Assembly: GCA_037176705.1 (NCBI GenBank)
Contig: CM073898.1
Coordinates: 37,203,488-37,267,487, forward strand
Direction of reading: 5' to 3'
Source of the DNA: Molossus alvarezi
Taxonomy: Eukaryota; Chordata; Mammalia; Chiroptera; Molossidae
DNA length: 64,000 nucleotides
Part shown: positions 47,700-59,771 of the stretch, one piece after another
Layout: the number at the start of each line of letters is the position of its first letter
How positions within the stretch are numbered: the stretch's first letter is position 1
The notes under the pieces: generated by a model
What the model saw: only the letters and a program-made list of their open reading frames with translations
Database searches by the model: none
What the model was told of the DNA's origin: nothing
Translations under genes and position numbers: made by a program

Positions 47700-47865
47700 C
47701 ATGATGAGACCTGGCTTTGAATCCATGTTCTACTGATAGTTGAGAGGTCTTGGGTAATCATGCCTGAGCCTTCATTCCTCATCTAGAAAGTACAAAATAA
47801 TAATACCTACCTCATAAAGGTAAAGAGCAAGTGATTTAATATATATAAAAACTCTTGACAACCAA
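47700..47865 (+). mobile_element. MIR SINE
   Basis: ACCTGGCTTTGAATCCATGT, GGTCTTGGGTAATCATGCCT, TCATTCCTCATCTAGAAAGT and AATAATACCTACCTCATAAA give MIR in plus orientation. It forms an inverted pair with the MIR at 47455-47670. Confidence 0.85.
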
Positions 47866-48184
47866 CCAAGAACATGCAAGTATTCCCAGCTATTATTTTA
47901 TATGGACCTTTATTTTGTCACTTGTAAATTGAGAAAATTAGAGTGTTTCAGCTATAATTCTACAATATTCTACCTTGTGATTTAGCAGTTTCTTTACTTC
48001 TGTCCAGCTTTGAGTAGATTGTGGCCCTGGTGCCTAAAGCAGGGGTGATCCAAAGAAGAGCCTGACTCTAAAAAGTCATTAACATCCAGTTAAGTTCAGC
48101 AAACATAAATGGCACAGACCAAATCAAGATCACTGTACCAGCACTGAACACCTACCCCCAGAAATGGCTGTGGCATTCATTACT

Positions 48185-48885
48185 TTCTTTATTAATTCAT
48201 TCAGCAAACTTTATCTAGTACCTACTATGTGCCAGGTTTATTCATCGTGTGAAAAAAAAAGACAAAAAAAACCCACTTTATCTTCATTTAGTTAACATTC
48301 GAGTAGAAAAAAATGCTAAGTAAGCAAATAGAGAATGAATAGAATCTCAGGTAGTAGTAAGTGTTACAAATTTTAAAGCAGCAGGAAAAGAGAAAGAGAA
48401 GATTGGTCCTATATTCAAGAGGGTGAACAAGAAAGGCCCATCAGAGGAGGTTACATTTGAGCAGGGAAGTAAATGAAGTGAGTGCTAAAGCCATTTCAAA
48501 ATCTAGAGGGAAAGCATTTGGGGCCGAGAAAATGTCAGGACCAAAGGCCCGGTGTGCAAATGACATGGGTATGCTCCAGGAATGTGGAAGAGACAGGGAG
48601 AAGGTTGGAAGTCAAGGTTGCTGTGCTATATGAGGTCCAGTTCATGCGGGGCCTCACAGACCATTTCCCCCTTAGCAGTGGGAATCTTAACTGTGATCTT
48701 TAGCCAAAAGATCTTCTTTGCAAATAAAAGTGACACTAAATGGTTTCTATGTTAAAGGTCCATGGCTGCTGGGTGGAGGAAAGCCTGAAGAGGAAGTGAG
48801 AATGGAAGCTGGGAGAGCAGGAGGCTTGCAACGTCCGACGAGGAAAGTGGTTTGAACAAGAGTGGCAGAGTTCAGTGCTTGGTTT
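48185..48885 (-). mobile_element. L2 LINE, antisense
   Basis: Reverse-complement L2: TAGTACCTACTATGTGCCAG, CCATCAGAGGAGGTTACATT, AGAGGGAAAGCATTTGGGGC, GCGGGGCCTCACAGACC, then CTGCTGGGTGGAGGAAAGCC. Decayed, no frame. Confidence 0.82.
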
Positions 48886-48889
48886 GGGG

Positions 48890-50522
48890 ATTATATAACA
48901 GAGGCGGTGTCAACACAACTTGCCGAAGTGTGGGCCAAAGAGTGAGTGTGAATGAGGAGAATCAAATTAAGGGTTCCAGGGTTGTCACTTATGAAGATGA
49001 GGCACAGAGGGAGGGCATGTGGCCGATGATGTGGTCCACTTGCCTGTACTGCCCCCATTCATGCTTCTTCCCACCCGACATGAGCTCAGGTCCGCTCAGG
49101 TTGTCTTCTCTTATGTGCTGGGCTTTCTCAAAATTCCCAATGCTCCAGTTAGATCTGATTTGACATCTTTTCCATATGAAGCCATGATCAGAGCTCAGGT
49201 TGAAAGGGAAGAGACAGCTTAGAAAAAGAATAGCCTGGTCAGGTAGAAACAGTCATTGTATCTCAACATACAGAGAATGCTCTCAAAGGGGACCAAAGGG
49301 GATGATCAATCAAAAGGAACTGAGTACCCTATTGGAGGTGCCATAGGAAATTTAATAAAAATGTTAAACACTAACTAATCAGAAATTATGATTTAGTAGG
49401 AAAGCCAAATAGTATCCAGTATAATTGCCAATAAAATAAAAACTTACCATCAGATGATTATGGCTGTATCTTAAAAGTATACAAATTTAGTGTAGAAAAA
49501 GTCATCTGCGTTCCTCTCTCCCTGGTTTATCACAGGGAAAGCACAGTGACTGACATACAATAGTCTCAATGATTTTTTACAAGTATCAATAAATTAATTA
49601 GTTAATTCATGAATAGACTCAAACTAGTTGGGATTGACATTATATAAGAAGTGACTTAAGAAAAAATTAAATTTATACAGTAAGCTATTTGTGCAAAAAA
49701 TGTATAAAATGAGTCAATTATTGGAATAACAATGAGATTCATAGAAAAGCATCATGCTATTTAATTAAAGAAATAATACACAAGAACCAATCTTTTGCCA
49801 TTCCTGTCTATATACTGATTAACATATAAAGTTTAATCTTTCCTACTCTGTTCCTCTCTCATAAAATGGATTTGCCGGGAAAGGAGACAAGACCACTCTG
49901 GATTTTCTGCAAAGAGACAGAGAGCCACTGGCCTTGCTGCACTGGCCTTGCTGAGCCTTGCTGCCCTGCGCCCGAAAATCTTGCATCCAGCGGCTGAGAA
50001 TGTCACACAGGTGGAGAGGTCAGTCCTCCCTGAGTCTCCCTGTGCATATGTAGGCCATTCCATCTGGTGGGCAGTTTTGAATATTCAAGACCATCAGAGA
50101 TAAAAGGGGAAGAAGAAACAAATAACTTATTTTCCTAGAGAAGCATTACTCGCTTCTTTGACCCTCAGTATCTCTTCTATGCCTAAAAGAGAAAAGCCAA
50201 AGCTATTTACCAGATTTTCACATTCCTCCCTAAACCGATTTTATCTTTGCCCTAAACTTCAAACCAAGTAACAGAGAAAATGGACCACAGTACATGGCCG
50301 TAAAGGGGAACCCAATAGGCAAATGGGCTAGTGGACGGGAAGAATTCTCATGGCATCTCTGCTGTGCTGCTCGTTGCTCTTCTGAAGCAGACACTGTCAC
50401 TCACGCAAACAACAGGGTTTTGGTTTTGTTTGACACTTTCCATGAAATGGCAGGGCATACTCCACATTTATTCCCCTTTGTCCTCATCATACTCTAGGCA
50501 GGATGCTAATGTTAATTTGGTT
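48890..50522. other. Single-copy block
   Basis: No gene confirmed. A short GC-rich imperfect repeat of TGGCCTTGCTG lies at 49926-49970. Overlapping frames 48852-49163 and 49019-49222 have no domain. Confidence 0.35.
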
Positions 50523-50536
50523 AAGAAAAAGACTTG

Positions 50537-52457
50537 CATGAATGAATTTGGAAAAGTAGCAGGATACAAAATTAATGTTAAGAAATCGATAGCATTCTTA
50601 TACACCAATGATGAACTCACAGAAAGAGACTTAGAAAACAATCCCATTTACCATTGCGGCTAAAAAATTAAGATACCTAGGAATAAACTTAACTAAAGAA
50701 ATAAAGGACCTATTCGCAGAAAACTACAGATCATTGAAAAAAGAAATAGAGGAAGATATAAAAAAGTGGAAGCACATACCCTGTTCATGGATTGGAAGAA
50801 TAAACATCATTAAAATGTCCATATTACCCAAAGTAATCTATAGATTCAATGCAATCCCCATCAAAATACCAACGGCATACTTCACAGAATTAGAACAGAT
50901 ACTTCAAAAGTTCATGTGGAACCAAAAAAGACCTCAAATAGCCACAGCAATCTTGAAAAAGAAGAACAAAGTTGGAGGGATCACATTACCAGATTTCAGG
51001 TTATACTACAAAGCCACTGTAATCAAAAGAGCCTGGTACTGGCACAAGAACAGGCATTTAGACCAGTGGAACAGAACAGAGAATCCAGAAATGGACCCAA
51101 GGCAATATGCTCAATTAATATTTGACAAAAGTGGCAAGAGCATACAGTGGAGTAAGCACAGCCTCTTTAATAAATGGTGCTGGGAAAATTGGACAGCTAC
51201 ATGCAGAAAAATAAAACTAGACCATCAACTTATATCCTACACAAGAATAAACTCAAAATGGATAAAAGACTTAAATGTGGCTCATGAATCCATAAAACTC
51301 CAAAAGAAACTGTAGGCAATAAAATTTCAGACATCATATGCAGCAGAATTTCCACTGATACATCACCTAAGGCAATAGAAACAAAGGAGAAAATGAACAC
51401 ATTGGACTACATCAAACTTAAAAGCTTCTGCACAGCGAAAGATAAAATCATCAAAATGGAAAGGCTACCCACTGTATGGAAGAACATCATTGCCAATGAA
51501 ATATCAGATAAGGGGTTAATTTCCAATATATATATAGAGTGCTCATACAACTCAACAAAAGGAAGACAAAGAACGCAATTAAAAAAATGGGCAGAGGAAC
51601 TAAATAGACACCTCTCCAAACAGAACATACAAATGGCCAAGAGACATAGCAAGAAATGCTCAACATCACTCACTAATCATCAGAGAGATGCAAATTAAAA
51701 TAACAATGAGGTATCACCTCACACCTGTCAGAATGGCCGCCATCATCAAAACATCAAACAACAAGAGTTGGCGAGGGTGTGGAGAAAAGGGGACTCTAGT
51801 CCACTGCTGGTGGGAATGCAGACTGGTGCAGCCACTATGAAAAACAACATGGTGTTACCTCAAAAAATTAAAAATTGAACTTCCATTTGACCCAGTGATC
51901 CCACTTCTGGGAATATACCCTAAGAAGCCTGAAATACCAATCAGAAAGAATATATGTACCCCCATGTTTGTAGCAGCACTATTTACAATAGCTAAGATCT
52001 GGAAACAGCCCGTGTCCATCAGTAGATGAATGGATAAAAAAGCAGTGGTACATATACACAATGGAGTACTATGCAGCTGTAAGAAAGAAAGATCTCTTAT
52101 TCTTTGAAACGACATGAAGGGACCTGGAAAGTATCATCCTAAGTGAAACAAGCCAAACAGAGAAAGACAAGTATCATATGATCTCACTTATTTGTGGAAT
52201 ATAATGAACATAACAGTGTGAGGGATGGGGTAGTCCCAGAGACGGGGAAGTGGGGTACAGACTGACAATCCCCAGAAGAGGAGGTGGTAGGGGAGAGATA
52301 AACCACAGAACTTATATGCATGTATGCATGAACAATGGACATGGACAACAAAGCTGGGGACAAGGCAGGGAGGTAAGAGGAGGGGAGAATCAGTGGGGGG
52401 TAAAGGAGAAACATCTGTAACAAATATTAATTAATAAAAGAAAAGAAAAGAAAAGAA
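50537..52457 (+). mobile_element. 5'-truncated L1 with target-site duplication
   Basis: Starts in ORF2 at CATGAATGAATTTGGAAAAG and runs through the ORF2 C-terminus, the G-rich 3' UTR (52354-52400) and AAACATCTGTAACAAATATT to an (AAAAG)n tail. The direct repeat AAGAAAAAGACTTG flanks it at 50523-50536 and 52458-52471, exact over 14 bp. By eye closely related to the L1s at 16956 and 40807. Confidence 0.96.
50549..52115 (+). pseudogene. L1 ORF2 C-terminal remnant
   Basis: The longest frame, 50734-51315 (193 codons), encodes the post-RT region ([20 protein letters not shown]). It is cut from the preceding piece by a stop at about 50661 and from the next by a small deletion near 51300. Frame 51393-51698 continues the region; the cysteine motif follows at about 51760-51820 out of frame. 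No endonuclease or RT active site. Confidence 0.9.
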
Positions 52458-52465
52458 AAGAAAAA
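52434..52465 (+). repeat. (AAAAG)n at the L1 tail
   Basis: Five to six AAAAG units, evidently grown from the A tail and the G of the target sequence. Confidence 0.92.
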
Positions 52466-52549
52466 GACTTGTTTCTTTGTCTGTTTACTTTCATTCCTTC
52501 AAATGGAGCAACTTACGTGCAAGTTTTCGGTGTAAGAAAAGCCCCCAGA

Positions 52550-52801
52550 GCCCTGGCCGGTTTGGCTCAGTGGTTAGAGCGTCGGCCTGCGGTCCTGAGA
52601 GACCCGGGTTCGGTTCCCGCTAAGGGCGCGTACCTCGGTTGCAGTTTGTCCCCGGCCCTGGTTGGTTGTGCGGGTGGCTGCCACTCGATGTGTCCCTTTC
52701 ACATCGATGTTTCTCTCTCTCTCTCCCTTCCTCTCTCTCCCTCCCACTCTACCTGAACAAAAAATGGAAAAATGTCCTCGGGTGAGGATAAAAAAAAAAA
52801 A
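52550..52801 (+). mobile_element. Full-length Ves SINE (type A), perfect duplication
   Basis: Starts GCCCTGGCCGGTTTGGCTCA, with intact A and B boxes, and ends in a pure A tail. The duplication AAGAAAAGCCCCCAGA is exact over 16 bp (52534-52549 and 52802-52817). It lies only 78 bp downstream of the L1 duplication at 52458-52471. Confidence 0.98.
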
Positions 52802-52817
52802 AAGAAAAGCCCCCAGA

Positions 52818-54880
52818 GTGTCCTTTCCTGTGGGACCCATCAGCCATCCTCATATTCGAACCTGTTTACAAGGTTAGAATGTGGATTTAATCCCCAGGGC
52901 ACAACTGCACAGCTTGGGGAAATTCACCGGTTTATCATACGGAAAGCAAAAAGCTGAGAAAAAAAATACTTTTTATGTGTCAGATGGACAGTTTTTACTT
53001 CCTTCGGGTGACCACCAACAGAAAACTTCCAGATGGCCAAATAAACTTTGCTCTCCTTTCTTTGTTAGGAGAGCCACTACATTGAAACATCTCCTTTTCT
53101 CTACACCCCACAAAGTACTGTCAGTAAGTACACTAGGGAGTTCCTCTCATTCATGGGAAGGCCCAGCTGCACTCTGCAAGGGCATTTTAAGGTATGAGTC
53201 TTTGGTGGAATATTTCTTCCTCCTCCTTTACGGCTGAAAGTCAAGAAAGCTGTTGCCTGCATGTACGGAAGCCTCTCCAAGCATCAGATTATATTCTAGT
53301 TTGGTGAGAAAGCCTTGGATGAAGCCAGCTTTCTCTCTACCGGCTGTGACAGACAGTTCCTGGGAAGAAGATGTCTGTCTCCCTGGGATGGTTAGAGGCT
53401 GTTAACAGAGCTAGCTTCTCTGGATGACATTCTCAGAGCAAGAGAGAAAGAAAGGATATAGGAAACTGACCCCAAAGGGAAAAAAAGTCAAAATGTTAAA
53501 ATTTTCCATAGTGATTTTTCTAGCACTCAGGTCCTGCTTAAAAACACACACACATTCACATACATACACCCATCTCCCTGCACAAATGCATGTTTCATTG
53601 AAATGCAATATAAAGATGGAAAGTTCTCCGAAATCAGATAGGCTTTTAACAACCGGACGCAAAATCACTCTCAAGACATGTATGTTGGCATGTGGAATGA
53701 TTACTGTTCAAGGAAAATCACACAGGACCAGATGAGCAGACAGAAGTGAATTTTATCCCAATACTATCATCAGCAACAGGGTCAGAACACAGATCCAAAG
53801 TGGATACTCAGCTCTGCTGATACAAAAAGCAGGAGGCTTTTAAGTGCTGGGGTGAACTAGTGGAAAATTACTGGAAGGTGCTGGGTAGAAGTCAGTCAAT
53901 GGGATATGCCTACCCATTAAAATATTCCTGAGTTCGCAAATGTTTTTCTCCGTGGTTAAGTAGTCTGTGTCTGCTAATTGGTGCCCATGGAAGTTAGGCT
54001 CCTACCCTCCACAGATACTGGGATATGGGGTCCTATCTCTTTCCATGTTTACATTTCAAAGAGATCATTTCCAGGTCCCTGAGAAACTTTTCCAGAATTT
54101 TAAACTTTCAAGAAGCTGGGAGATTTACATCGCAAAGGGCAAAGAAACTGACAAGTTTTCTAAAGTAAATGCTTTAGGAAAAGAGAGGACAGGGACCTAT
54201 TGCCAGGAGAAATCCAGTCTGAAGTTTAGTGGCGCCCAGGGGGACTTCACGGCCATGTTGGCCATTCCACATTCCCAGCTGTTCCCAGAGGAGGCTGCTC
54301 TCTTCCGGTGGGGCCATTCTGCCAGCAGGATGGAAGGAAACCCAGTCAGGTGATCCGGTTTAAACCATACCCCTGAGATGTTTCTCTCCTCCTAGGATTT
54401 GTGTCAGCCTTCCATACCTAGGATACTTCCCATCTCTCTACATTCTTAACAAGCTTTGTGTCTTCACTTCATCAATGCCATCTTCAATGACATTTCGCAC
54501 AATCTGTCAGTGTTTTGTGGGCCACAGGAAAAAAATCTGTGACTGCTAGGTCACGTGGCCAGGGCTGAGCTGCAGTAATATCAGGAATAAAGTAATCTAA
54601 TCTTATGGGCAAATTTTAAGTATCATTGTTTGTAACTTTAAATATAATTAGTTAGTCAACATAGCATTTATATTACCAAACCCAAAGACAAAATCTTTGA
54701 CATTAGCAATTGAGTTTTAGATTTGAATTTGCTTTTATTGGGGAATTGGGGGAAGAGGTGATATTTCAGGTTTCAAATTCATCCTCAATTTATCCCTCTC
54801 TTTTTCTCTCCCTCCATATATAATTTCTATGTGTGTATTTTCTCCTCTGGTTCCTTTCAGAGTTTTCAAGTTCTTTCCCC
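52818..54880. other. Single-copy block
   Basis: No gene confirmed. Frames 52881-53237, 53424-53735 and 53967-54353 (103-128 codons) are the longest outside repeats. None has a domain or splice context that I can support. A short (CA)-rich tract at 53543-53570 distorts one of them. Confidence 0.35.
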
Positions 54881-54886
54881 ATTCAG

Positions 54887-55025
54887 GGGCGTGGCTGTCT
54901 GGGGTAGGTGTGGCTGTCTGGGGGAGGCGTGCCTTCCCAGGGGCGTGGCTGCTTGGGGAGGCGTGGCTTCCCAGGGGCGTGGCTGCTTGGGGGAGGCGTG
55001 GCTGTCTGGGGTAGGCGTGGCAGAT
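54887..55025 (+). repeat. GC-rich minisatellite
   Basis: About eight imperfect units of roughly 17-18 bp built on GGCGTGGCTGTCTGGGG, with GCTT and TTCCCAG variants. High CpG content. GGGGCGTGGC-type sites (Sp1/KLF-like) recur several times. Long frames on both strands here are by-products of the repeat. Confidence 0.95.
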
Positions 55026-55454
55026 AGGGAGGGAGGAGGTTTGAGGAGCATCCTGGCCTTTCAAGTTCTAGCAGGAAGTTGGAGCCATCGTGCTAGTCCT
55101 TCAGGAGAGCTTCAGTGGGTGACAAATCGGGAGACATTTTAAGGAAATTCTGAAACTCCACTAACTCTTTTTTTTTGGACACAGTTTGACTAAAAATAAC
55201 TCCTGAAAATTTAAGTGCCAGGGGTTGGGAATTCATCCATGGTGAACTTAAAAATCGTTAAATGCATCAAAATTGACAAGTCCAGCAAGGAAACAGACAC
55301 CAAGAAAAACAAATTGTGAGGAAGTACTTCTCCTTAGGCTCGGTTTGAATGAAAAAGGCTCTCACTATATCATTTAGTAGGATTATTCATTGTCTCTTTA
55401 AAAGACAAGGGAAGGCTCAGAGGGAGGAAAATCTGTTAATGGGGTATCAGGTAG
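55026..55454. other. Single-copy sequence
   Basis: Nothing that I can name; no gene. Confidence 0.35.
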
Positions 55455-55730
55455 GTTTTTAATTCAGTTCACTGTATTTGAACACCTACCCTGTGAGAGG
55501 CATTGTGCTAAGGAATTCATGAAGGACAAAATACAATTCTTTCTGCTGCATAAGCTCTAACTCAAATGATAAAAACAGGGTTTGAATAGCTACAATTAAA
55601 GTCAGAAAAATATTTAAAAGGAATGGAAGCAACAATCAAGTGTCATGGGGCTCAGAAAAATAAGAAATCTTGGGAGTGAGAAAAGCCTTATAAAAATGTG
55701 GCATTTGAGTTGTCCTCCAAGGAAAATTCT
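55455..55730 (-). mobile_element. L2-like fragment, antisense
   Basis: TATTTGAACACCTACCCTGT, GGCATTGTGCTAAGGAATTC and GTGGCATTTGAGTTGTCCTC are in reverse-complement L2/MIR order. Diverged. Confidence 0.55.
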
Positions 55731-56144
55731 GGCTCTAACCCACCTGGGGCGTGCCAGGAATCACCTTCCCTGCACCCCCACCCCCGCCAGGGAGTCAAAG
55801 TGTCACTAAAGGCGAGTCAAGACTCCACTGGGAATATTTAGTCCAAATACAATCATCCTGGGCCTGTGGAGACATTCACACAGGTTAATTGGCCAGGCAT
55901 CCATGAATGAGCCATCTGTCACAAACTGTTACAATTAACAGGACTGTTGTGAAACCAGCCATGGCAGTAAAAGAACTTGGTACCAAAGCGATACTCCTCA
56001 AGTTCATTGTTGGCCATACTTCATCTTTGTGGCTAACCTTAAATAATTTCCACAACAAAAATTCACCCTTAAAGAAATTACATAGTGATTGCAACGCACC
56101 GGAAGATCTGCAATAGAGCCAAAAGCAGCCGAAGTGATCTAAAT

Positions 56145-56340
56145 CAGGGGTCACATACCATGGCCTACAGACCTATATTTTTTGTATAGCAAGCTAAAAA
56201 TATAGTCTATAGGTTGTTAGGGTTGTTAAAACTCAAACAAACAAAGAGAATACGTGACAATGAAGATTGTGGAAGGCCACCAAAGTCTAAAACATTTACT
56301 CTCTGGCCCTGTCCCTTAACAGAAACAGGTGCTGACCCTG
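56145..56340 (+). mobile_element. hAT-type non-autonomous DNA transposon
   Basis: The left end CAGGGGTCACATACCATGGC and the right end CAGGTGCTGACCCTG fit a hAT-Charlie-class short element (consensus CAGGGGTCGGCAAACT at one end and its complement at the other). The interior includes TTTACTCTCTGGCCCTGTCC. Old; no matching 8-bp duplication visible. Confidence 0.7.
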
Positions 56341-56591
56341 GTCCACACAGTGAGCATCTGAGAAGGAAGAGGCATTAGGAGAAGGAAGGAGGATTCTTCC
56401 TAACAAGGGAGGAAGCAATGACACAGAAGGAAGAGATTAAGGGGAAAAGAAGCCAAGGGCCAATTTCAAAAGTAGCAGGAGACGGACTGAGATGATCAAG
56501 TCAGGCGACCAAATACTAAGTAGGCCAAATGAAAAGCTTTGGGAACTTCTTAAACAGTTTAGAAGAAAATTTAAATTAAAATTTACTTTCT

Positions 56592-56810
56592 GCCCTGACT
56601 GGGTGGCTTAGTTATTTGGAGTATCATCCCATTCACCAAAAAGGTTACAGGCTGGATTCCACATCAGGGCAGACACCTAGGTTGCAGAGTCAATCCCCAG
56701 TCGGGGTGTGTACAGGAGGCAACAAACCAATGTTTCTCTCTCCCTCTCTCCCTCTTCCCCTCTCTCTAAAAGTCAACAAAAACATATCCTCAGGTGAGAA
56801 TTAAAAAAGA
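56592..56810 (+). mobile_element. Ves SINE (type C, old)
   Basis: GCCCTGACTGGGTGGCTTAG head, with CATCCCATTCACCAAAAAGG, then a CT-rich body and an A-rich tail. More diverged than the other copies, so older. No certain target duplication. Confidence 0.85.
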
Positions 56811-56839
56811 AAAAAAAAGTGCTTTTTATGTGTTAATAC

Positions 56840-57040
56840 TACAATTAAAGCTGTTGATAATGTGAAGCAAGCATGGTGCTGAGGATGTATAATGCTCAGA
56901 GCAATCCTGTGAGTTATGAAATATGAAAAATTAACATCCTTTTACATGAGACCCTGATGCTCAGAGGTGGAGTGCGGGAGTTAGTGGACATCTCTTGGCT
57001 CGTATGGTGAGTGCTCTTAGCCATTCTGCTATCGTATCTC
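56840..57040 (-). mobile_element. MIR SINE, antisense
   Basis: CAATCCTGTGAGTTATGAAA, GACCCTGATGCTCAGAGGTG, CTCTTAGCCATTCTGCTATC follow reverse-complement MIR. Confidence 0.7.
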
Positions 57041-59755
57041 CTTGTTCAAGGGGACTTGGCAGTCTATAACAAAACACAGTACAAACAGCAAACCCTATAA
57101 GGACAAAGATTATTGCCAACAATAGTTCCTGGGCCTTTTGTTCCAGCTCATAGTGCATGCTGAGAAAAGGGGTTCATGACAAGCATCCATTCTGAAGGTT
57201 CCACTAGATGTGGATGAGGAAATAGGATTGAAATTGTCACCAATAAAGGGGGAAAAAATAATAAACCTCTTATCAGAAAATTGGACATTTGAAAGGACTG
57301 CAGAGTTTTCGTTTACCCAAATGTTTAGAAAGGCAGGAAGCAGCGCATGCGTGGCACTGTTTCAGTAAGTCAGGCGTCTCTCTCTTGCCCTGCCACCGCG
57401 GGCGTGCGCTCCTTGGTATCCTCGGCCTTTATTTTCTGACATAATGAAAAGGAATATTTGATAAAGCATAGAAAATGCAACTGATCAGTCAAGACTTTAG
57501 ACAAATATTTCAGTTCCAGAATGTTTATAGCAAGTGTTTTGATGTTTCTAAATTACCATATGCTTTGATTGTACACAGGGACTGCTTCATTTGTGGAATA
57601 GCAATGATACATTATGTGGACTGTTTCTGACACTATATTGAGTTTGAAACTTAAGAGGGAAAAAGTAACCTCTAAACATTTCCAACCTTGCCTTCCCTGT
57701 TTTAGAGAAAGAAATCCTTTGAATATTTTATTACCTACCATGACTATGCTGTCTTTCTCAAATTCATTTTATATCTCTCAGCAAAATCAAAGAAGTAAAT
57801 CATTTGCTTCAACCTATAACTACTGATTAATATATATTTTTAAATCTCCATGCTGCTAAATGGTTAAGAAAAGCATTGCTAGAATCAAAAGTTTGTAACA
57901 CTCCTAATTTTTATCTCACAGTGCAACCATCATAATTTAAAAGCTTGAAAACAATCCTTCATGCAACTAAATCCTAGCCGGAGTTGTGTGGGTTGATGCT
58001 GCAAAGGCTGTAATGAACGACTCCAACATCCCAGAACTGTCTCTGCCTGACAGAGCAATGTATAGAAACCCGTTCCTGGCTTTTATTGGACTGCACCAAA
58101 TGTACAATTCTCCAGTGAGCCCAGGAGTCAGAAACTGTCAATTACAAAGAAATGGTTGGCAGACTGAATGAATATTTGTGTGCAATTATCACAGCATCCA
58201 CCAGCAGCAAAGACTCCAGAATGGTGCACACAAATGTTAGTGTCCTTTCCCTGCATAAAACACCCATTTTTACACTGCATGATATCAATGCGTAACAGAG
58301 GTGAAGACGCAGGATGCAGGCAATTCATTTTGTCAGCCACATGTGAACCAAGATGTTACTCATCACTGAACAGCGATTGCTTTCGCCAAAAGCACTATTT
58401 TTAAAAATTTAAGAGAATCTCAGCTTTCATTCCTCTGGCCATACCGGAGACCCTTTCTTCTCTAGCTTCATAGCCCTAAAGGACAAGGACTGGAACATGT
58501 TTTTAAACAGTTTTAAGATCTCAAGCAATGAGCCTTTCTAGAGTTCCTTTTCCTCGTATTTAAAAAGAGAGGTAACGGGTAATTCTGGCTCAGATATTGC
58601 AACACTCGTATGTCCTTTCAGTAAAACCTTCAGAAGGGCTGTTCCAAACTCGGTGGCTTTGTGAATGCACGTTGAGTGGCACCAGCATCCACTTGCTCCG
58701 TATCAGCTCCTTCGGCTGTTAGAAGAAGAGAGAGATAAGATTGACTGCCTTCCTTGCAAAGCGATGAGGTCCTTTTCTGAGCAACAATCTTTCTAACATA
58801 ATATCGTCTCATGTTTTTGTGAGATCAGACACTCTTTTAAAAATCTGATAAAGGGTCTGCATCTATCTCCTCGGCAGAAAAATACTGTAATGTGTTCCTG
58901 TGTGCGCACAAACATCTACACCTGCTGACTTCACAGGCATGTGAGGTGTGTAGTCACACACGGACCCTTGCGCAGAAGGTCCTCATGCTTGTTTTAATAT
59001 TCTGATGTTGCTATCTTGAATACTTAATAATTTTAGCTTTGAACTTGTGCTTTGTACGAGAAGTCTGATGAGATGATGGAACATGAGTGAAGAATGGGAA
59101 ATATGCTGGTCCCTTGTCTTTGCCACTCTATTTGCATAAAGAATTTGCAATGCCTCATGAGCACAGAATTCCAGGGGAGCCGAGATGTGTGGGAATTCAG
59201 CAAGACTCAAAGCAAAGACAGGAAAGCCTGCACCTCTAGTACTGGGTAAGCAGGGGTGTCAACATTCCCAGGAGGGCACACTTTACTTGTTTCAAATGCA
59301 GAGAGAAGACGGTGGTGTTCTAAGATCCACAAATGACTAAGGAAGCCTGTTACTTCCCTATAATAGCCGATCACCCACAGTGAAAATGATGACACAGAAG
59401 AAAAAGACAGAGTGACCCATAGTTCCTTTTCCTTTAAGTAATTCCTTCCACATCACACAGTCACAGGCAGTGAGTGTTGCTAGAACATATGTGTGCCAAG
59501 GAGTAAAGTAAAACAGTTGAGCTAGTTTTGTGCAGTGTTTCTACTGGCTCTGCTAAAAACAAAATACAAATGTGCAAACAATGAATTGTGCAAATTTGTT
59601 GATTCTGCATACAGGTTAAATGCTTTTATATTAGCATTTAAAACTTGCATTGCATAACATAAATATGGATGATAAAATTCATGCTAATCATTTGATTTTT
59701 TTTTTTTTTTTTTTTTTTTTTTGCTTTTCTTTACTTAGAAGTTAAAATGGCAAGT
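57041..59755. other. Repeat-poor block, candidate conserved non-coding DNA
   Basis: 2.7 kb without an interspersed repeat that I can recognise, apart from the poly-T at 59698-59722. It includes a CpG patch (57343-57430), the complex stretch 57990-58420, and 58630-59470 with an ATTTGCAT-like octamer (59129-59136). Short frames occur but none is convincing. In this repeat-rich window such a gap suggests constraint, but that is inference. Confidence 0.4.
57343..57430. promoter_or_regulatory. CpG-rich patch with an NRF1-like motif
   Basis: GCGCATGCG at 57343-57351 matches the core of the NRF1 palindrome. CpGs recur to 57430 (CCACCGCGGGCGTGCGCTCC at 57396-57415 region). This is unusual in an AT-rich, CpG-poor window. 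It could be a remnant promoter or a small hypomethylated element. No TATA box or open frame follows. Confidence 0.3.
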
Positions 59756-59771
59756 AGAAAGACAAAGCACA

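Noticed and set aside
50734..51315. A 193-codon protein-coding gene
   Set aside because: It is the post-RT region of L1 ORF2, cut by a stop upstream and a deletion downstream.
53967..54353. The longest non-repeat plus-strand frame (128 codons)
   Set aside because: No recognisable domain, no flanking promoter or splice signal, and one frame of this length is expected by chance in 64 kb.
54735..55142. Two antiparallel frames rich in repeats of about 6 residues
   Set aside because: By-products of the GC-rich minisatellite, with no initiation or splice context.
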